From positions 1-14,574 of the forward strand of contig JARBTY010000054.1 in assembly GCA_029239935.1 (NCBI GenBank): 14,574 nt of DNA, given 5' to 3'. The notes beneath the pieces are model-generated. The model saw only the letters and a list, made by a program, of their open reading frames with translations. It was not told where the DNA came from and did no database searches. The translations under genes and the position numbers were made by a program. Of this stretch, positions 7,323 through 14,574 are shown one piece after another. The first letter of the stretch is position 1. The number at the start of each line of letters is the position of its first letter. The stretch comes from Clostridia bacterium (GTDB lineage Bacteria > Bacillota_A > Clostridia > Lachnospirales > Cellulosilyticaceae).

Positions 7323-9521
7323 ATGATGAAAGGTATTTACACCAAACTAAAAAGTAAAAGTTACATAGGTATTATTATTATAACGCTTTCAATTATTTGT
7401 TCTGCAGTAGTTATTCTAAATGTATTTTGGGATTATCAAAAAACCATCGTACTTCAGCAGCAGGAGCGCCTGCTTACTATAGCACAATCCGTATCAAGAA
7501 GTATAGAAATCTACATTGATAACTATATCATAGATCTTAATGCTATAGAAAATGATGAACTCTTTAAGCAAGCTCTAAGCCACTACAGTACCCATAAAGG
7601 CACAGATGCCTTAACTCCAATCGTCCGAAAATATGTGAATGACCAAAAGCCCAATATTAAGGACTTGCTGATTTATGATGAAGATGAAAATCTCATAGCG
7701 GCTGATCAATCAAATAATGCTTACAAAAAAATTCATACTATTAATCAAGGTGCTTCTAAAATACACCTACACACTTATAGTGATAAGCGCAATACTTACT
7801 ATCTAGGTATCTCTAAAACTTTATTGAATGGCTATACCCTGACAGCTGTTTTAGATATCAAAACGATCTATAATCAAATTGTATCTCATGTTAAAGTGGG
7901 CGAAAAAGGTTATGTCATGATTAAAGATTCAAAAGGTATTATCTTGATGCATCCAGTCACCTCTCAAATAGGGCAGGATGTTGTTGTTAATCGTAAAGCG
8001 GCTTATCCGGATTATGAATTTTCGGGACTTAAAAATTTGTTTGAAAAGCAGCTGGAGGGCGAAGAAGGTATCCTCGTTTACCGTTCCTATTGGTGGACTG
8101 AAAGTGACCCCAAAGACGTTACTAAAATTTCAGCTTTTACACCGGTAAATGTGGAAGATGACTTTTTGATTGTAAGCACCGTAATGGACTACAACGAGAT
8201 TGTCGTTCCCGTTACGATTGGGGTTGTGAAAATATTGATACTAGCTCTTCTCATGTTAATAGGACTTTTTATCTTTGTTGCTATTTTAATTCGTTCTATT
8301 CGGAGCAAAAAACAATACGAAAGAGAAAATGAACATCTAAGAGAACTTAACCAAACCCTTGAAGAAGTTCATAAAAGTGAAGAACAGATTGCACATTATC
8401 AGAGACTGCAAACCATTGGTACCCTTACAGGAGGCATTGCTCACGAATTTAACAATCTGCTGACACCTATTATGGGCTATTCCGGACGTATCTTAAGCGT
8501 GCTCCCTAAAAAAGATGCACTCTATGAAGATATTGAAGAAATTTACAATGCTTCTATCAAAGCAAAAGAAATCATCATGCAGATTTCCTCCTTGAACAGA
8601 AAAAATGCATCTATAAACTACAGATATCTTTTGGCAGATGATGTTATCAAAGGGTCTCTTAAAATCGTCGAATCTACCAAGCCCAAAAATATACAAATCA
8701 AGAAAATAATTGAATTCGATAACATTAAAATACTTGGTAATGAAACGCAGATTAATCAAGTTATTTTAAATCTATGTATTAATGCTTTTCATGCAATGAC
8801 AAAAAAAGGCGGCACCCTTACTATCCAAAGTGAAATAGTTGATACTCATGCTCTACAAAACAAGCTTCTTTCTAAAAAGAATTTCCATCACTATTTGAAG
8901 CTTTCCTTTTCAGATACTGGGGAAGGTATGGAAGAAAAAATTATAAAAAGGATTTTTGATCCATTTTTTACAACTAAAAACATCGGGGAAGGCACTGGAC
9001 TTGGTTTATCTATTGCACAAAGTATTATAGAAAGTCACAGTGGTCTTATTACTGCAGAAAGCGTCAAAGATCAAGGCAGCACTTTTACCATTTATCTTCC
9101 TGTATTCACAGGTAAGTATGATGAAGTTGAGAAGTCAAAAAAACAAGCGTGCAAAAATCGCCTTTTAATCGTTCTTGTTGAGTATGATTTACAGCAGTTA
9201 AAGATGTTAGAAAAAAGCTTTATACCGTTTGGCTATCAAATCAAGTCTTTTAATAATGCTCTTGAAGCTATTAAAGATATGGAGAAGAATAGCTATGATG
9301 TTTTTATTACTGATTATGCGATGTCTCAAATACTTGGAGCCAAGCTTGTGATCGGTGCAAAAAAGCTTCATCCAACTATCAAAATACTTATTGTAACAAA
9401 TGTTGTGGATAAGGAACTCCTTGAATACAGAAAAGAAAAGATTATTGATGCTTATGTAATAAAACCTCTTATCTGCCATGATATTGCAGATAAAATTGAA
9501 GAACTTTTAAAAGATAATTAG
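7323..9521 (+). CDS. Membrane hybrid histidine kinase: probable dCache sensor, NtrB-like kinase core, C-terminal receiver
   Basis: Sensor kinase of 732 residues. The N-terminal membrane segment (about 15-36) and a second one (about 294-326) flank some 260 extracytoplasmic residues. The membrane-proximal part, KGYVMIKDSKGIILMHP, is typical of dCache domains. A coiled-coil-like linker (about 330-360) leads to the dimerisation domain with GGIAHEFNNLL and phosphoacceptor His374. The ATPase domain has the N-box NLCINAFHAM (Asn487), DTGEGM (Asp531), FDPFFTTK and GTGLGLS (557-563). This is the NtrB-like (HPK4) pattern. The C-terminal receiver (about 612-732) keeps the phospho-Asp664 in FITDYAM, a Thr in LIVTNV and Lys714 in YVIKPL, but the acidic pocket reads VEYD (Glu620, Tyr621, Asp622) in place of the usual VDDE/D. 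The start could be either ATG of the ATGATG pair. The stop is 11 bases before citC, so the two are probably cotranscribed; citrate or a related acid as ligand is only inferred. Confidence 0.93.
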   Translation: MMKGIYTKLKSKSYIGIIIITLSIICSAVVILNVFWDYQKTIVLQQQERLLTIAQSVSRSIEIYIDNYIIDLNAIENDELFKQALSHYSTHKGTDALTPIVRKYVNDQKPNIKDLLIYDEDENLIAADQSNNAYKKIHTINQGASKIHLHTYSDKRNTYYLGISKTLLNGYTLTAVLDIKTIYNQIVSHVKVGEKGYVMIKDSKGIILMHPVTSQIGQDVVVNRKAAYPDYEFSGLKNLFEKQLEGEEGILVYRSYWWTESDPKDVTKISAFTPVNVEDDFLIVSTVMDYNEIVVPVTIGVVKILILALLMLIGLFIFVAILIRSIRSKKQYERENEHLRELNQTLEEVHKSEEQIAHYQRLQTIGTLTGGIAHEFNNLLTPIMGYSGRILSVLPKKDALYEDIEEIYNASIKAKEIIMQISSLNRKNASINYRYLLADDVIKGSLKIVESTKPKNIQIKKIIEFDNIKILGNETQINQVILNLCINAFHAMTKKGGTLTIQSEIVDTHALQNKLLSKKNFHHYLKLSFSDTGEGMEEKIIKRIFDPFFTTKNIGEGTGLGLSIAQSIIESHSGLITAESVKDQGSTFTIYLPVFTGKYDEVEKSKKQACKNRLLIVLVEYDLQQLKMLEKSFIPFGYQIKSFNNALEAIKDMEKNSYDVFITDYAMSQILGAKLVIGAKKLHPTIKILIVTNVVDKELLEYRKEKIIDAYVIKPLICHDIADKIEELLKDN

Positions 9522-9532
9522 GTGGTATAAAA

Positions 9533-10594
9533 ATGAGCGATTTTGATTACTTTGAAGTGCAGATTATTTTGCCAGGTATGACCTTTCAGACAAATAAGCT
9601 TATTGAATTTTTAAAAAATCAAGAACTTGATTATGAAGATGATATCGAGTATTCCGTTGCCCTGCTTGACCATCATAAAATCGTTGCCTCTGGATCCTAT
9701 GCCGGGAAGATTCTTAAATGTATCGCCGTGAAAAACGACTACAAACACATGGGTTTATCCTCAAAAATTATTTCCATGTTAGTTTCCAGTCAATATTCCC
9801 GTGGCATAGACCATCTGTTTTTATTTACTAAACACCACAATGAATCGATGTTTTCAGAGCTTGGGTTTTATAAAATAGCTGCCAGCAATAGCGGTATTAT
9901 CTTGTTAGAAAACAAAAAAAATGGACTCAAGAAATATATAGAAATCCTGTCTCACTACAAATCAAATACATCCGATATTGGGTGCATTGTAGCGAATTGT
10001 AATCCTTTTACCTTAGGTCACAAGCACTTAATAACCTATGCGGCAAATAAGTGTGATCTTTTACATGTCTTTATGGTCAGCGAAGATAAATCTATATTTC
10101 CAGCCGCTATAAGATATGAGCTTATCGAAAAAGGTACTGCACCTATCAAAAATATTATTCTCCATTACAGTGGAGATTATATTTTGTCTTCTGCTACCTT
10201 CCCCTCTTATTTTATCAAGGATAAAGGGATTGTTTCACTTATACATGCGCAGTTAGATTTAGATTTATTCACCAAACATATTGCTCCTGCCCTTGGGATT
10301 AGTAAGCGTTTTGTAGGCACGGAACCTAGCTGCCTTACGACAGCTGCCTATAATGCTGCTATGACTTCTATGCTGCCTAGCTATGGCATAGAAGTTGTGG
10401 AAATCCCAAGACTTGAACAAGATCGTGACATCATAAGTGCTTCCAAAGTCCGTGCACTTATTGCCAGCGGCCATTTAGAAAAGACAAAAGCCTATGTTCC
10501 TCAAACTACTTATGATTTCTTTTACTCTAAAGAGGGCAAAAAAATCTTGTCCAAAATCCAAAACACGACTATACATACTCATCAAGGGAGGTGA
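9533..10594 (+). CDS. citC: [Citrate (pro-3S)-lyase] ligase CitC
   Basis: Activates citrate lyase by acetylating the thiol of the CitD prosthetic group with acetate and ATP. The 353-residue length is normal for CitC. The N-terminal third (about 20-130) is GNAT-like, including KNDYKHMGLSSKII and a phenylalanine-rich strand LFLFTK. The C-terminal part is a nucleotidyltransferase domain: NCNPFTLGHKHL (156-167), which carries the T-x-G-H form of the HxGH motif at 160-163, and ISASKVR (301-307), the ISxSxxR-type ATP-binding motif. AGGTGG precedes ATG 9533. The gene starts 11 bases after the kinase and heads the citrate lyase block. Its stop overlaps the ribosome binding site of citD (AAGGGAGGTGA), so translation is probably coupled. 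Confidence 0.96.
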   Translation: MSDFDYFEVQIILPGMTFQTNKLIEFLKNQELDYEDDIEYSVALLDHHKIVASGSYAGKILKCIAVKNDYKHMGLSSKIISMLVSSQYSRGIDHLFLFTKHHNESMFSELGFYKIAASNSGIILLENKKNGLKKYIEILSHYKSNTSDIGCIVANCNPFTLGHKHLITYAANKCDLLHVFMVSEDKSIFPAAIRYELIEKGTAPIKNIILHYSGDYILSSATFPSYFIKDKGIVSLIHAQLDLDLFTKHIAPALGISKRFVGTEPSCLTTAAYNAAMTSMLPSYGIEVVEIPRLEQDRDIISASKVRALIASGHLEKTKAYVPQTTYDFFYSKEGKKILSKIQNTTIHTHQGR

Positions 10595-10598
10595 ATTT

Positions 10599-10904
10599 AT
10601 GGAGGTTAAGAATATCGGTACTGCTGGAACCATGGAATCCAGTGATATTATAGTCACCATAAAGAAGAATGATAAAGAAGGTATAGAAATCGAACTTCAA
10701 AGTTCTGTTGAACAACAATTTGGCAAACAGATCAGAAAAGTTATTATAGATTCCCTTCAAGAATTACAGATTAAAGATGCCGTAGTTATAGCGGTTGATA
10801 AGGGCGCTATTGACTGCGCCATAAAAGCTCGGGTTTATGCTGCTGCTTATAGAGCATGTGAATCTAAGGATTACATCTGGGAGGTATCCAAATGCAAAGA
10901 CTAA
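10599..10904 (+). CDS. citD: Citrate lyase acyl carrier protein (gamma subunit) CitD
   Basis: Acyl carrier subunit of citrate lyase. It carries a phosphoribosyl-dephospho-CoA group whose thiol holds acetyl and then citryl during catalysis. The protein has 101 residues, the usual size. The N-terminal signature AGTMESSD contains Ser14, which corresponds to the attachment serine known from Klebsiella CitD. The frame is open upstream to an ATG at 10494, but that start would lie deep inside citC. The ATG at 10599 has an excellent GGGAGGTG site 5-6 bases upstream and gives the family N-terminus. The 3' end overlaps citE by 13 bases. Confidence 0.96.
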   Translation: MEVKNIGTAGTMESSDIIVTIKKNDKEGIEIELQSSVEQQFGKQIRKVIIDSLQELQIKDAVVIAVDKGAIDCAIKARVYAAAYRACESKDYIWEVSKCKD

Positions 10905-11770
10905 GACGAACCATGCTGTATGTACCAGGTAATAACCCTGGCATGATTAAAGATGTTCATATATATGGCTCTGATTCTATTATGTTTGACCTAGAGGACT
11001 CTGTATCACTTGGTGAAAAAGACTCTGCAAGATATTTGGTACATACTGCTCTCAGCAATCTTAACTATGGCAATGTAGAAACTGTTGTTAGAATCAATGG
11101 GTTAGATTCCGAATATGGCCTTAATGACTTGGAAGCCATTGTAAGGGCCAAACCAGACATCATCCGACTTCCTAAAACAGAAACTGCTCAGGATATCCAC
11201 GATGTTGAAGGTGAAATCTCTAGGATTGAAAGAGCTGTTGGTATGGAAGAAGGTACCATAAAGCTTATGGCTGCAGTAGAAAGTGCACTGGGTATTATTA
11301 ATGCTTATGGGATAGCAACTGCCAGCAAAAGACTTGTAGGTATTGCTATTGGTGCTGAAGACTTCGTAACTGACTTAAAAACCACCAGATCCCTAGACGG
11401 TATTGAGTTATTAACTGCAAGAAGCCAGCTCCTCATGGCTGCCAGAGCTGCTCGTATAGATGCTATAGATACTGTTTTTTCTGATGTAAACAATGAAGAA
11501 GCTTTCATCAATGAGGTAAAACTCATCAAACAGCTTGGCTTTGATGGAAAATCTATTATTAACCCCAGACAAATTGCCCCTGTTCATGAGATCTTTACCC
11601 CTTCTCAACAGGATATTGATAAAGCCCTTCGTATTATGGAAGCTATAGAGATCGCTAATAAGAATGGGTCCGGTGTTATAAGTCTCAATGGAAAAATGAT
11701 AGATAAACCGATTGTAGAACGAGCTAGACGTGTTGTTGATCTTGCTAAAGCATCTGGGATCACCCTATAA
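10892..11770 (+). CDS. citE: Citrate lyase beta subunit (citryl-ACP lyase) CitE
   Basis: Cleaves citryl-ACP to oxaloacetate and acetyl-ACP, the carbon-carbon bond-breaking step. It is a TIM-barrel protein of the CitE/HpcH family, 292 residues. Visible motifs: RRTMLYVPGNNP at the N-terminus; SIMFDLEDSV (29-38), with the acidic Mg2+/substrate region; VVRINGLDS (about 67-75); IIRLPKTE (about 91-98); MAAVESALGI (about 127-136); and AIGAEDFVTDL (about 152-162). GGGAGGT lies about 7 bases before ATG 10892. The start lies inside citD in another frame (13-base overlap), which indicates translational coupling and matched expression of the two subunits. A 40-base gap separates it from citF. Confidence 0.97.
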   Translation: MQRLRRTMLYVPGNNPGMIKDVHIYGSDSIMFDLEDSVSLGEKDSARYLVHTALSNLNYGNVETVVRINGLDSEYGLNDLEAIVRAKPDIIRLPKTETAQDIHDVEGEISRIERAVGMEEGTIKLMAAVESALGIINAYGIATASKRLVGIAIGAEDFVTDLKTTRSLDGIELLTARSQLLMAARAARIDAIDTVFSDVNNEEAFINEVKLIKQLGFDGKSIINPRQIAPVHEIFTPSQQDIDKALRIMEAIEIANKNGSGVISLNGKMIDKPIVERARRVVDLAKASGITL

Positions 11771-11810
11771 GCTGCAACTGTTATGCCTATAGACAAAGAA
11801 AGGTGAGATT

Positions 11811-13367
11811 ATGAAATATATGAAAAATAGTGTAGAAGAAGAATTAAAGGCTTATACCGAAATACTCGGAAATTTAGAACCCTTATCAGAAGAAAAAAGA
11901 AATGCAATTCCTAAAGAGACACAGTGTTCACGGGACAAACAAATTCATAAAAATAAGGTTGTCAAAAGCCTCAAAGAAGCCATTGTTTTAAGTGGGCTTA
12001 AAAGCGGCATGACTATTTCTTTTCATCATCATTTTAGAAATGGGGACTACATACTCAATATGACACTGGATGCTATTGCCGAAATGGGGATTGGTGATCT
12101 CACCATTGCTGCCAGTTCACTTTCTGAAATACACGCTCCTATGATTGAACATATTAAAAACGGTGTTATTAAAAGATTTGAAACCAGTGGTCTAAGAGGT
12201 GCTCTCGCGGATGAGGTTTCTAATGGGTTAATGAAAATCCCTGTTGTATTTCGTTCTCATGGCGGCAGAGCAAGTGCTATTGCTGAAGGAGAACTTAAAA
12301 TAGATGTTGCCTTTTTAGGTGCCCCATCCTGTGATCCTTATGGTAATGCCAACGGGTATTCCCGTGATGATGAAAACAGTTCTTGCTGTGGTTCTCTTGG
12401 TTATGCAAAAGTTGATGCTCAGTATGCTGAAAAAGTTATCATTCTTACTGATAATCTTGTGCCATTTCCTAATGCACCTTTTGCTATTCCAGAGCATCAA
12501 GTCGACTATATCGTTCGCGTCGATGCTATCGGAGATCCTGAAAAAATCATGTCTGGTGCCACCCGTTATACCAATAATCCAAGAGATATCCTGATTGCAC
12601 AGACAGCTGCAAATGTGATTGAAGCCTCTGGTTATTTTGAAGATGGTTTTTCTTTCCAAATGGGTTCAGGCGGTGCAGCACTGGCTACTGCAAGATTTTT
12701 GAGAGATAAAATGATTGCAAAAAATATAAAAGCTAGTTTTGCCTTAGGGGGTATTACAGGTCAGATTGTTGCACTCCACCAAGAAGGCCTCGTTAAAAAA
12801 ATCCTAGATGTACAAAGCTTTGACCTTGTGGCTGCAAAATCCTTAAAAGACAATAGGTTTCATCAGCAAATTGATGCCTCCTATTATGCCAGTCCAACGG
12901 ATCAGGGTAGTTCAGTTAATCAATTAGATGTAGTGGTTCTAAGTGCTCTTGAGATAGATACAGACTTTAATGTCAATGTTCTTACTGGTTCTGATGGCGT
13001 TATTCGTGGGGCTATCGGCGGGCATTGTGATACTGCTGCTGGGGCAAGTGTCTCTATCATTGTAGCACCTCTCATAAGAGGCAGAATCCCTACCGTAGTA
13101 GAAAAAATCAACACTTTAGTTACTCCAGGCTCTACTGTAGATGTCTTAGTGACCGATCAAGGGGTTTGTGTTAATCCTAGAAGACCAGAGCTCAAAGAAA
13201 GACTTCTCCAAAGCGGTATAGAAGTTTCAGATATCGTCACTTTAAAGGAAAAAGCAGAAAATATTACTGGAAAACCAGACCCTATTCAATATACTGATAA
13301 GATTGTAGGTATCGTTCAGTACAGAAATGGCAAAGTCATTGATGTGGTTAGGCAGGTCGTTAAATAA
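11811..13367 (+). CDS. citF: Citrate lyase alpha subunit (citrate:acetyl-ACP transferase) CitF
   Basis: Exchanges the acetyl group on CitD for citrate, giving citryl-ACP and acetate. The length of 518 residues matches the family. Conserved blocks include SFHHHFRNGDY (about 66-76), the glycine-rich FQMGSGGAALATARFL (about 282-297), LGGITGQIVALHQEG (about 313-327), GAIGGHCDTAAGASV (about 402-416) and VTDQGVCVNPRRPEL (about 447-461). An AAAGGTGAG site lies about 6 bases before ATG 11811; an alternative ATG three codons on is less well placed. The 40-base gap before it holds no visible terminator or promoter. The stop overlaps the citX start (TAATG). Confidence 0.97.
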   Translation: MKYMKNSVEEELKAYTEILGNLEPLSEEKRNAIPKETQCSRDKQIHKNKVVKSLKEAIVLSGLKSGMTISFHHHFRNGDYILNMTLDAIAEMGIGDLTIAASSLSEIHAPMIEHIKNGVIKRFETSGLRGALADEVSNGLMKIPVVFRSHGGRASAIAEGELKIDVAFLGAPSCDPYGNANGYSRDDENSSCCGSLGYAKVDAQYAEKVIILTDNLVPFPNAPFAIPEHQVDYIVRVDAIGDPEKIMSGATRYTNNPRDILIAQTAANVIEASGYFEDGFSFQMGSGGAALATARFLRDKMIAKNIKASFALGGITGQIVALHQEGLVKKILDVQSFDLVAAKSLKDNRFHQQIDASYYASPTDQGSSVNQLDVVVLSALEIDTDFNVNVLTGSDGVIRGAIGGHCDTAAGASVSIIVAPLIRGRIPTVVEKINTLVTPGSTVDVLVTDQGVCVNPRRPELKERLLQSGIEVSDIVTLKEKAENITGKPDPIQYTDKIVGIVQYRNGKVIDVVRQVVK

Positions 13368-13936
13368 TGGCAGCTCCCATTCTTAAAGAAAACTTATCAA
13401 GGTCAATACCTGTTTCTCTAGAAGAAATGCTCTACGCCAGAGAACATCGGGCAGAAAAACAGGCCCTTCTCAACGGACGTTTTAGGCAAACGCTTATCTC
13501 CTTTACAATGAATATCCCAGGGGCCTACAAGACTAGTACCGCTATCTGTGACAGCTTTGATTGGGGATGTAAAGAACTGATTCAACTTTTAAAAACTAAA
13601 GGGCTAGCTGTGTTGTATGATGAATTTCATTACCGTTCTACAGGTCCTGAAGGGTATCTCGTGATTGATGGGGAAAGTACAGAAGTAAAGGCTCTGACAG
13701 TGACTATTGAAGAAAATCACCCTTTAGGAAGACTCTTTGATTTCGATGTTATTTCACCCGAAAGGCAATGCATCTCCAGAACAGATTTGGGACTGCATGA
13801 AAGAAAATGTTTTATCTGTAACGATAATGCAAAAGCCTGCGGCAGAAGCCGCAAACATACTGCGTTGCAGTTACATACTCAAATAGATGAAATAATAAAA
13901 AAATATACCGATTGTGAGGGATTTAGACTATGTTAG
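13367..13936 (+). CDS. citX: Apo-citrate lyase phosphoribosyl-dephospho-CoA transferase CitX
   Basis: Transfers the phosphoribosyl-dephospho-CoA prosthetic group to the serine of apo-CitD (Ser14 here). The protein has 189 residues, the usual size for stand-alone CitX. The signature region GRLFDFDVI (about 123-131), followed by CISRTDLG, ERKCFICNDNAKACGRSRKH (about 144-163), is characteristic of the family. The N-terminus with EEMLYAREHRAEKQ also fits. The ATG overlaps the citF stop by one base (TAATG) and the 3' end overlaps the transporter start by 7 bases. CitG, which makes the triphosphoribosyl-dephospho-CoA donor, is not fused to it and is not visible in the window; it may lie beyond the right edge or elsewhere. 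Confidence 0.95.
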   Translation: MAAPILKENLSRSIPVSLEEMLYAREHRAEKQALLNGRFRQTLISFTMNIPGAYKTSTAICDSFDWGCKELIQLLKTKGLAVLYDEFHYRSTGPEGYLVIDGESTEVKALTVTIEENHPLGRLFDFDVISPERQCISRTDLGLHERKCFICNDNAKACGRSRKHTALQLHTQIDEIIKKYTDCEGFRLC

Positions 13937-14574
13937 GATATATTGGCTTTTTAACCATGATAATAATTATTATTTTACTTCTCAAATCAAAGACCGTTCC
14001 ATCCATTGCATTTATCATCGTTCCTGTTGTAATGGCCTTAATTGCAGGCTTTTCTATAACAGAGATAGGTGAGTTCGTATCAATAGGGGTTACAGATACT
14101 GCTGAAATGGCAACTCTCTTTATTTTCTCTATAACCTTCTTTGGCATTATGTCCGATGCAGGTATGTTTGATAGAATCATTAATGCCCTTGTAAAAAAAG
14201 CTGGAAATAGTGTTATATCCGTAGCTTTACTGACTGCACTGATTGCTATGATCGGTCACTTAGACGGCTCTGGCGCCTCTACATTCTTAATAACTATTCC
14301 TGCCATGCTTCCTATGTTTAAAAAGTTAAACATGAGAAAAACTTCTTTAATGCTCATTGCAACTTCTGCTATGGGTGTTATGAACCTGCTTCCTTGGGGC
14401 GGCCCTACAATGCGTGCAGCCTCTGTTATCAATATGGACCCAGCCGTTCTTTGGAAAAGTTTGATTCCTATGCAGTTCGTTGGGATTGTGTGTTGTTTTA
14501 TTATGGCTTTTATTGTTGCTAAATTAGAAATCAAAAATGGGGCTGGCTATGATCCAAACCAAGTAATAGATATT
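13930..14574 (+). CDS. CitMHS-family citrate transporter, 3'-truncated by the window edge
   Basis: Integral membrane carrier resembling Bacillus subtilis CitM/CitH, which take up citrate complexed with a divalent metal together with protons. The first 215 residues are present and the frame runs off the right edge. The sequence starts MLGYIGFLTMIIIIILLL and contains about six hydrophobic segments. Strong family matches from memory are GHLDGSGASTFLIT (about 113-126; CitM has LDGDGSTTYMIT) and LLPWGGPTMRAAS (about 156-168; CitM has IPWGGPTPRAAS). Other shared features are ALIAGFSITEIG near 36-47 and FFGIMSDAGMFD near 74-85. GAGGG lies about 9 bases before ATG 13930, and the start overlaps citX by 7 bases. 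This context supports a citrate importer feeding the lyase. Metal preference (Mg2+ or Ca2+ type) cannot be told. Confidence 0.92.
   Translation, partial: MLGYIGFLTMIIIIILLLKSKTVPSIAFIIVPVVMALIAGFSITEIGEFVSIGVTDTAEMATLFIFSITFFGIMSDAGMFDRIINALVKKAGNSVISVALLTALIAMIGHLDGSGASTFLITIPAMLPMFKKLNMRKTSLMLIATSAMGVMNLLPWGGPTMRAASVINMDPAVLWKSLIPMQFVGIVCCFIMAFIVAKLEIKNGAGYDPNQVIDI

Noticed and set aside
7323..9521. Naming the kinase CitA
   Set aside because: CitA is a smaller kinase with a single Cache sensor and a PAS domain; this protein has a larger sensor, an NtrB-like core and a receiver, so only its position links it to citrate.
10494..10598. N-terminal extension of CitD from an ATG at 10494
   Set aside because: It overlaps citC in another frame, has no family similarity, and the ATG at 10599 has an excellent ribosome binding site.
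12315..12659. 114-codon open frame on the - strand opposite citF
   Set aside because: It is antisense to conserved CitF sequence and has low-complexity, Ile/Thr-rich content typical of a shadow frame.
13923..14534. Two open frames on the - strand opposite the transporter
   Set aside because: The + strand encodes a clear CitMHS transporter here, in a frame that runs off the window; the reverse frames are shadows of it.
1..14574. Mobile elements, CRISPR arrays, tRNA or rRNA genes
   Set aside because: No transposase, integrase, direct-repeat array, tRNA cloverleaf or rRNA-like sequence was seen on either strand.

Overview
The window looks like chromosomal DNA from a low-GC Gram-positive anaerobe, most likely a member of the Clostridia. 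This is inferred from AT-rich intergenic DNA, strong purine-rich ribosome binding sites (GGAGG/AGGTG type) before almost every gene, tight gene packing with TAATG overlaps, and the gene content: a [NiFe] hydrogenase with its maturation factors, and citrate fermentation. The genus cannot be named from the sequence alone. Both window edges cut through genes.

Region 1 (1-6229, + strand) is a hydrogenase operon. It holds the 3' part of a group-1-like [NiFe] hydrogenase large subunit, its dedicated C-terminal endopeptidase, and hypF, hypC, hypD and hypE. HypF and HypE make the cyanide ligands, HypC and HypD carry the Fe(CN)2CO unit, and the endopeptidase clips the large subunit after nickel insertion. 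The nickel-delivery genes hypA and hypB are not in the window. The operon ends at a strong hairpin (6199-6229) shared with the convergent gene that follows.

Region 2 (6284-9521) is regulatory. An OmpR/PhoB-type response regulator on the - strand is separated by a 352-base divergent intergenic region from a + strand membrane histidine kinase. The kinase has an extracytoplasmic sensor region (probably dCache), an NtrB-like catalytic core and a C-terminal receiver domain with an altered acidic pocket. The intergenic region holds candidate promoters in both directions and a possible structured leader ahead of the kinase.

Region 3 (9533-14574, + strand) is a citrate lyase operon starting 11 bases after the kinase: citC, citD, citE, citF, citX, then the 5' part of a CitMHS-family (CitM-like) metal-citrate transporter. 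Together these import citrate, build and activate citrate lyase, and split citrate to acetate and oxaloacetate. citG and oxaloacetate decarboxylase are not in the window.

Most genes are confidently assigned known families. The part most worth following up is regulatory: the kinase/regulator pair fused positionally to the citrate operon is unlike the well-known CitA/CitB system, and its leader may carry RNA structure. A role in citrate sensing is inferred from position only.
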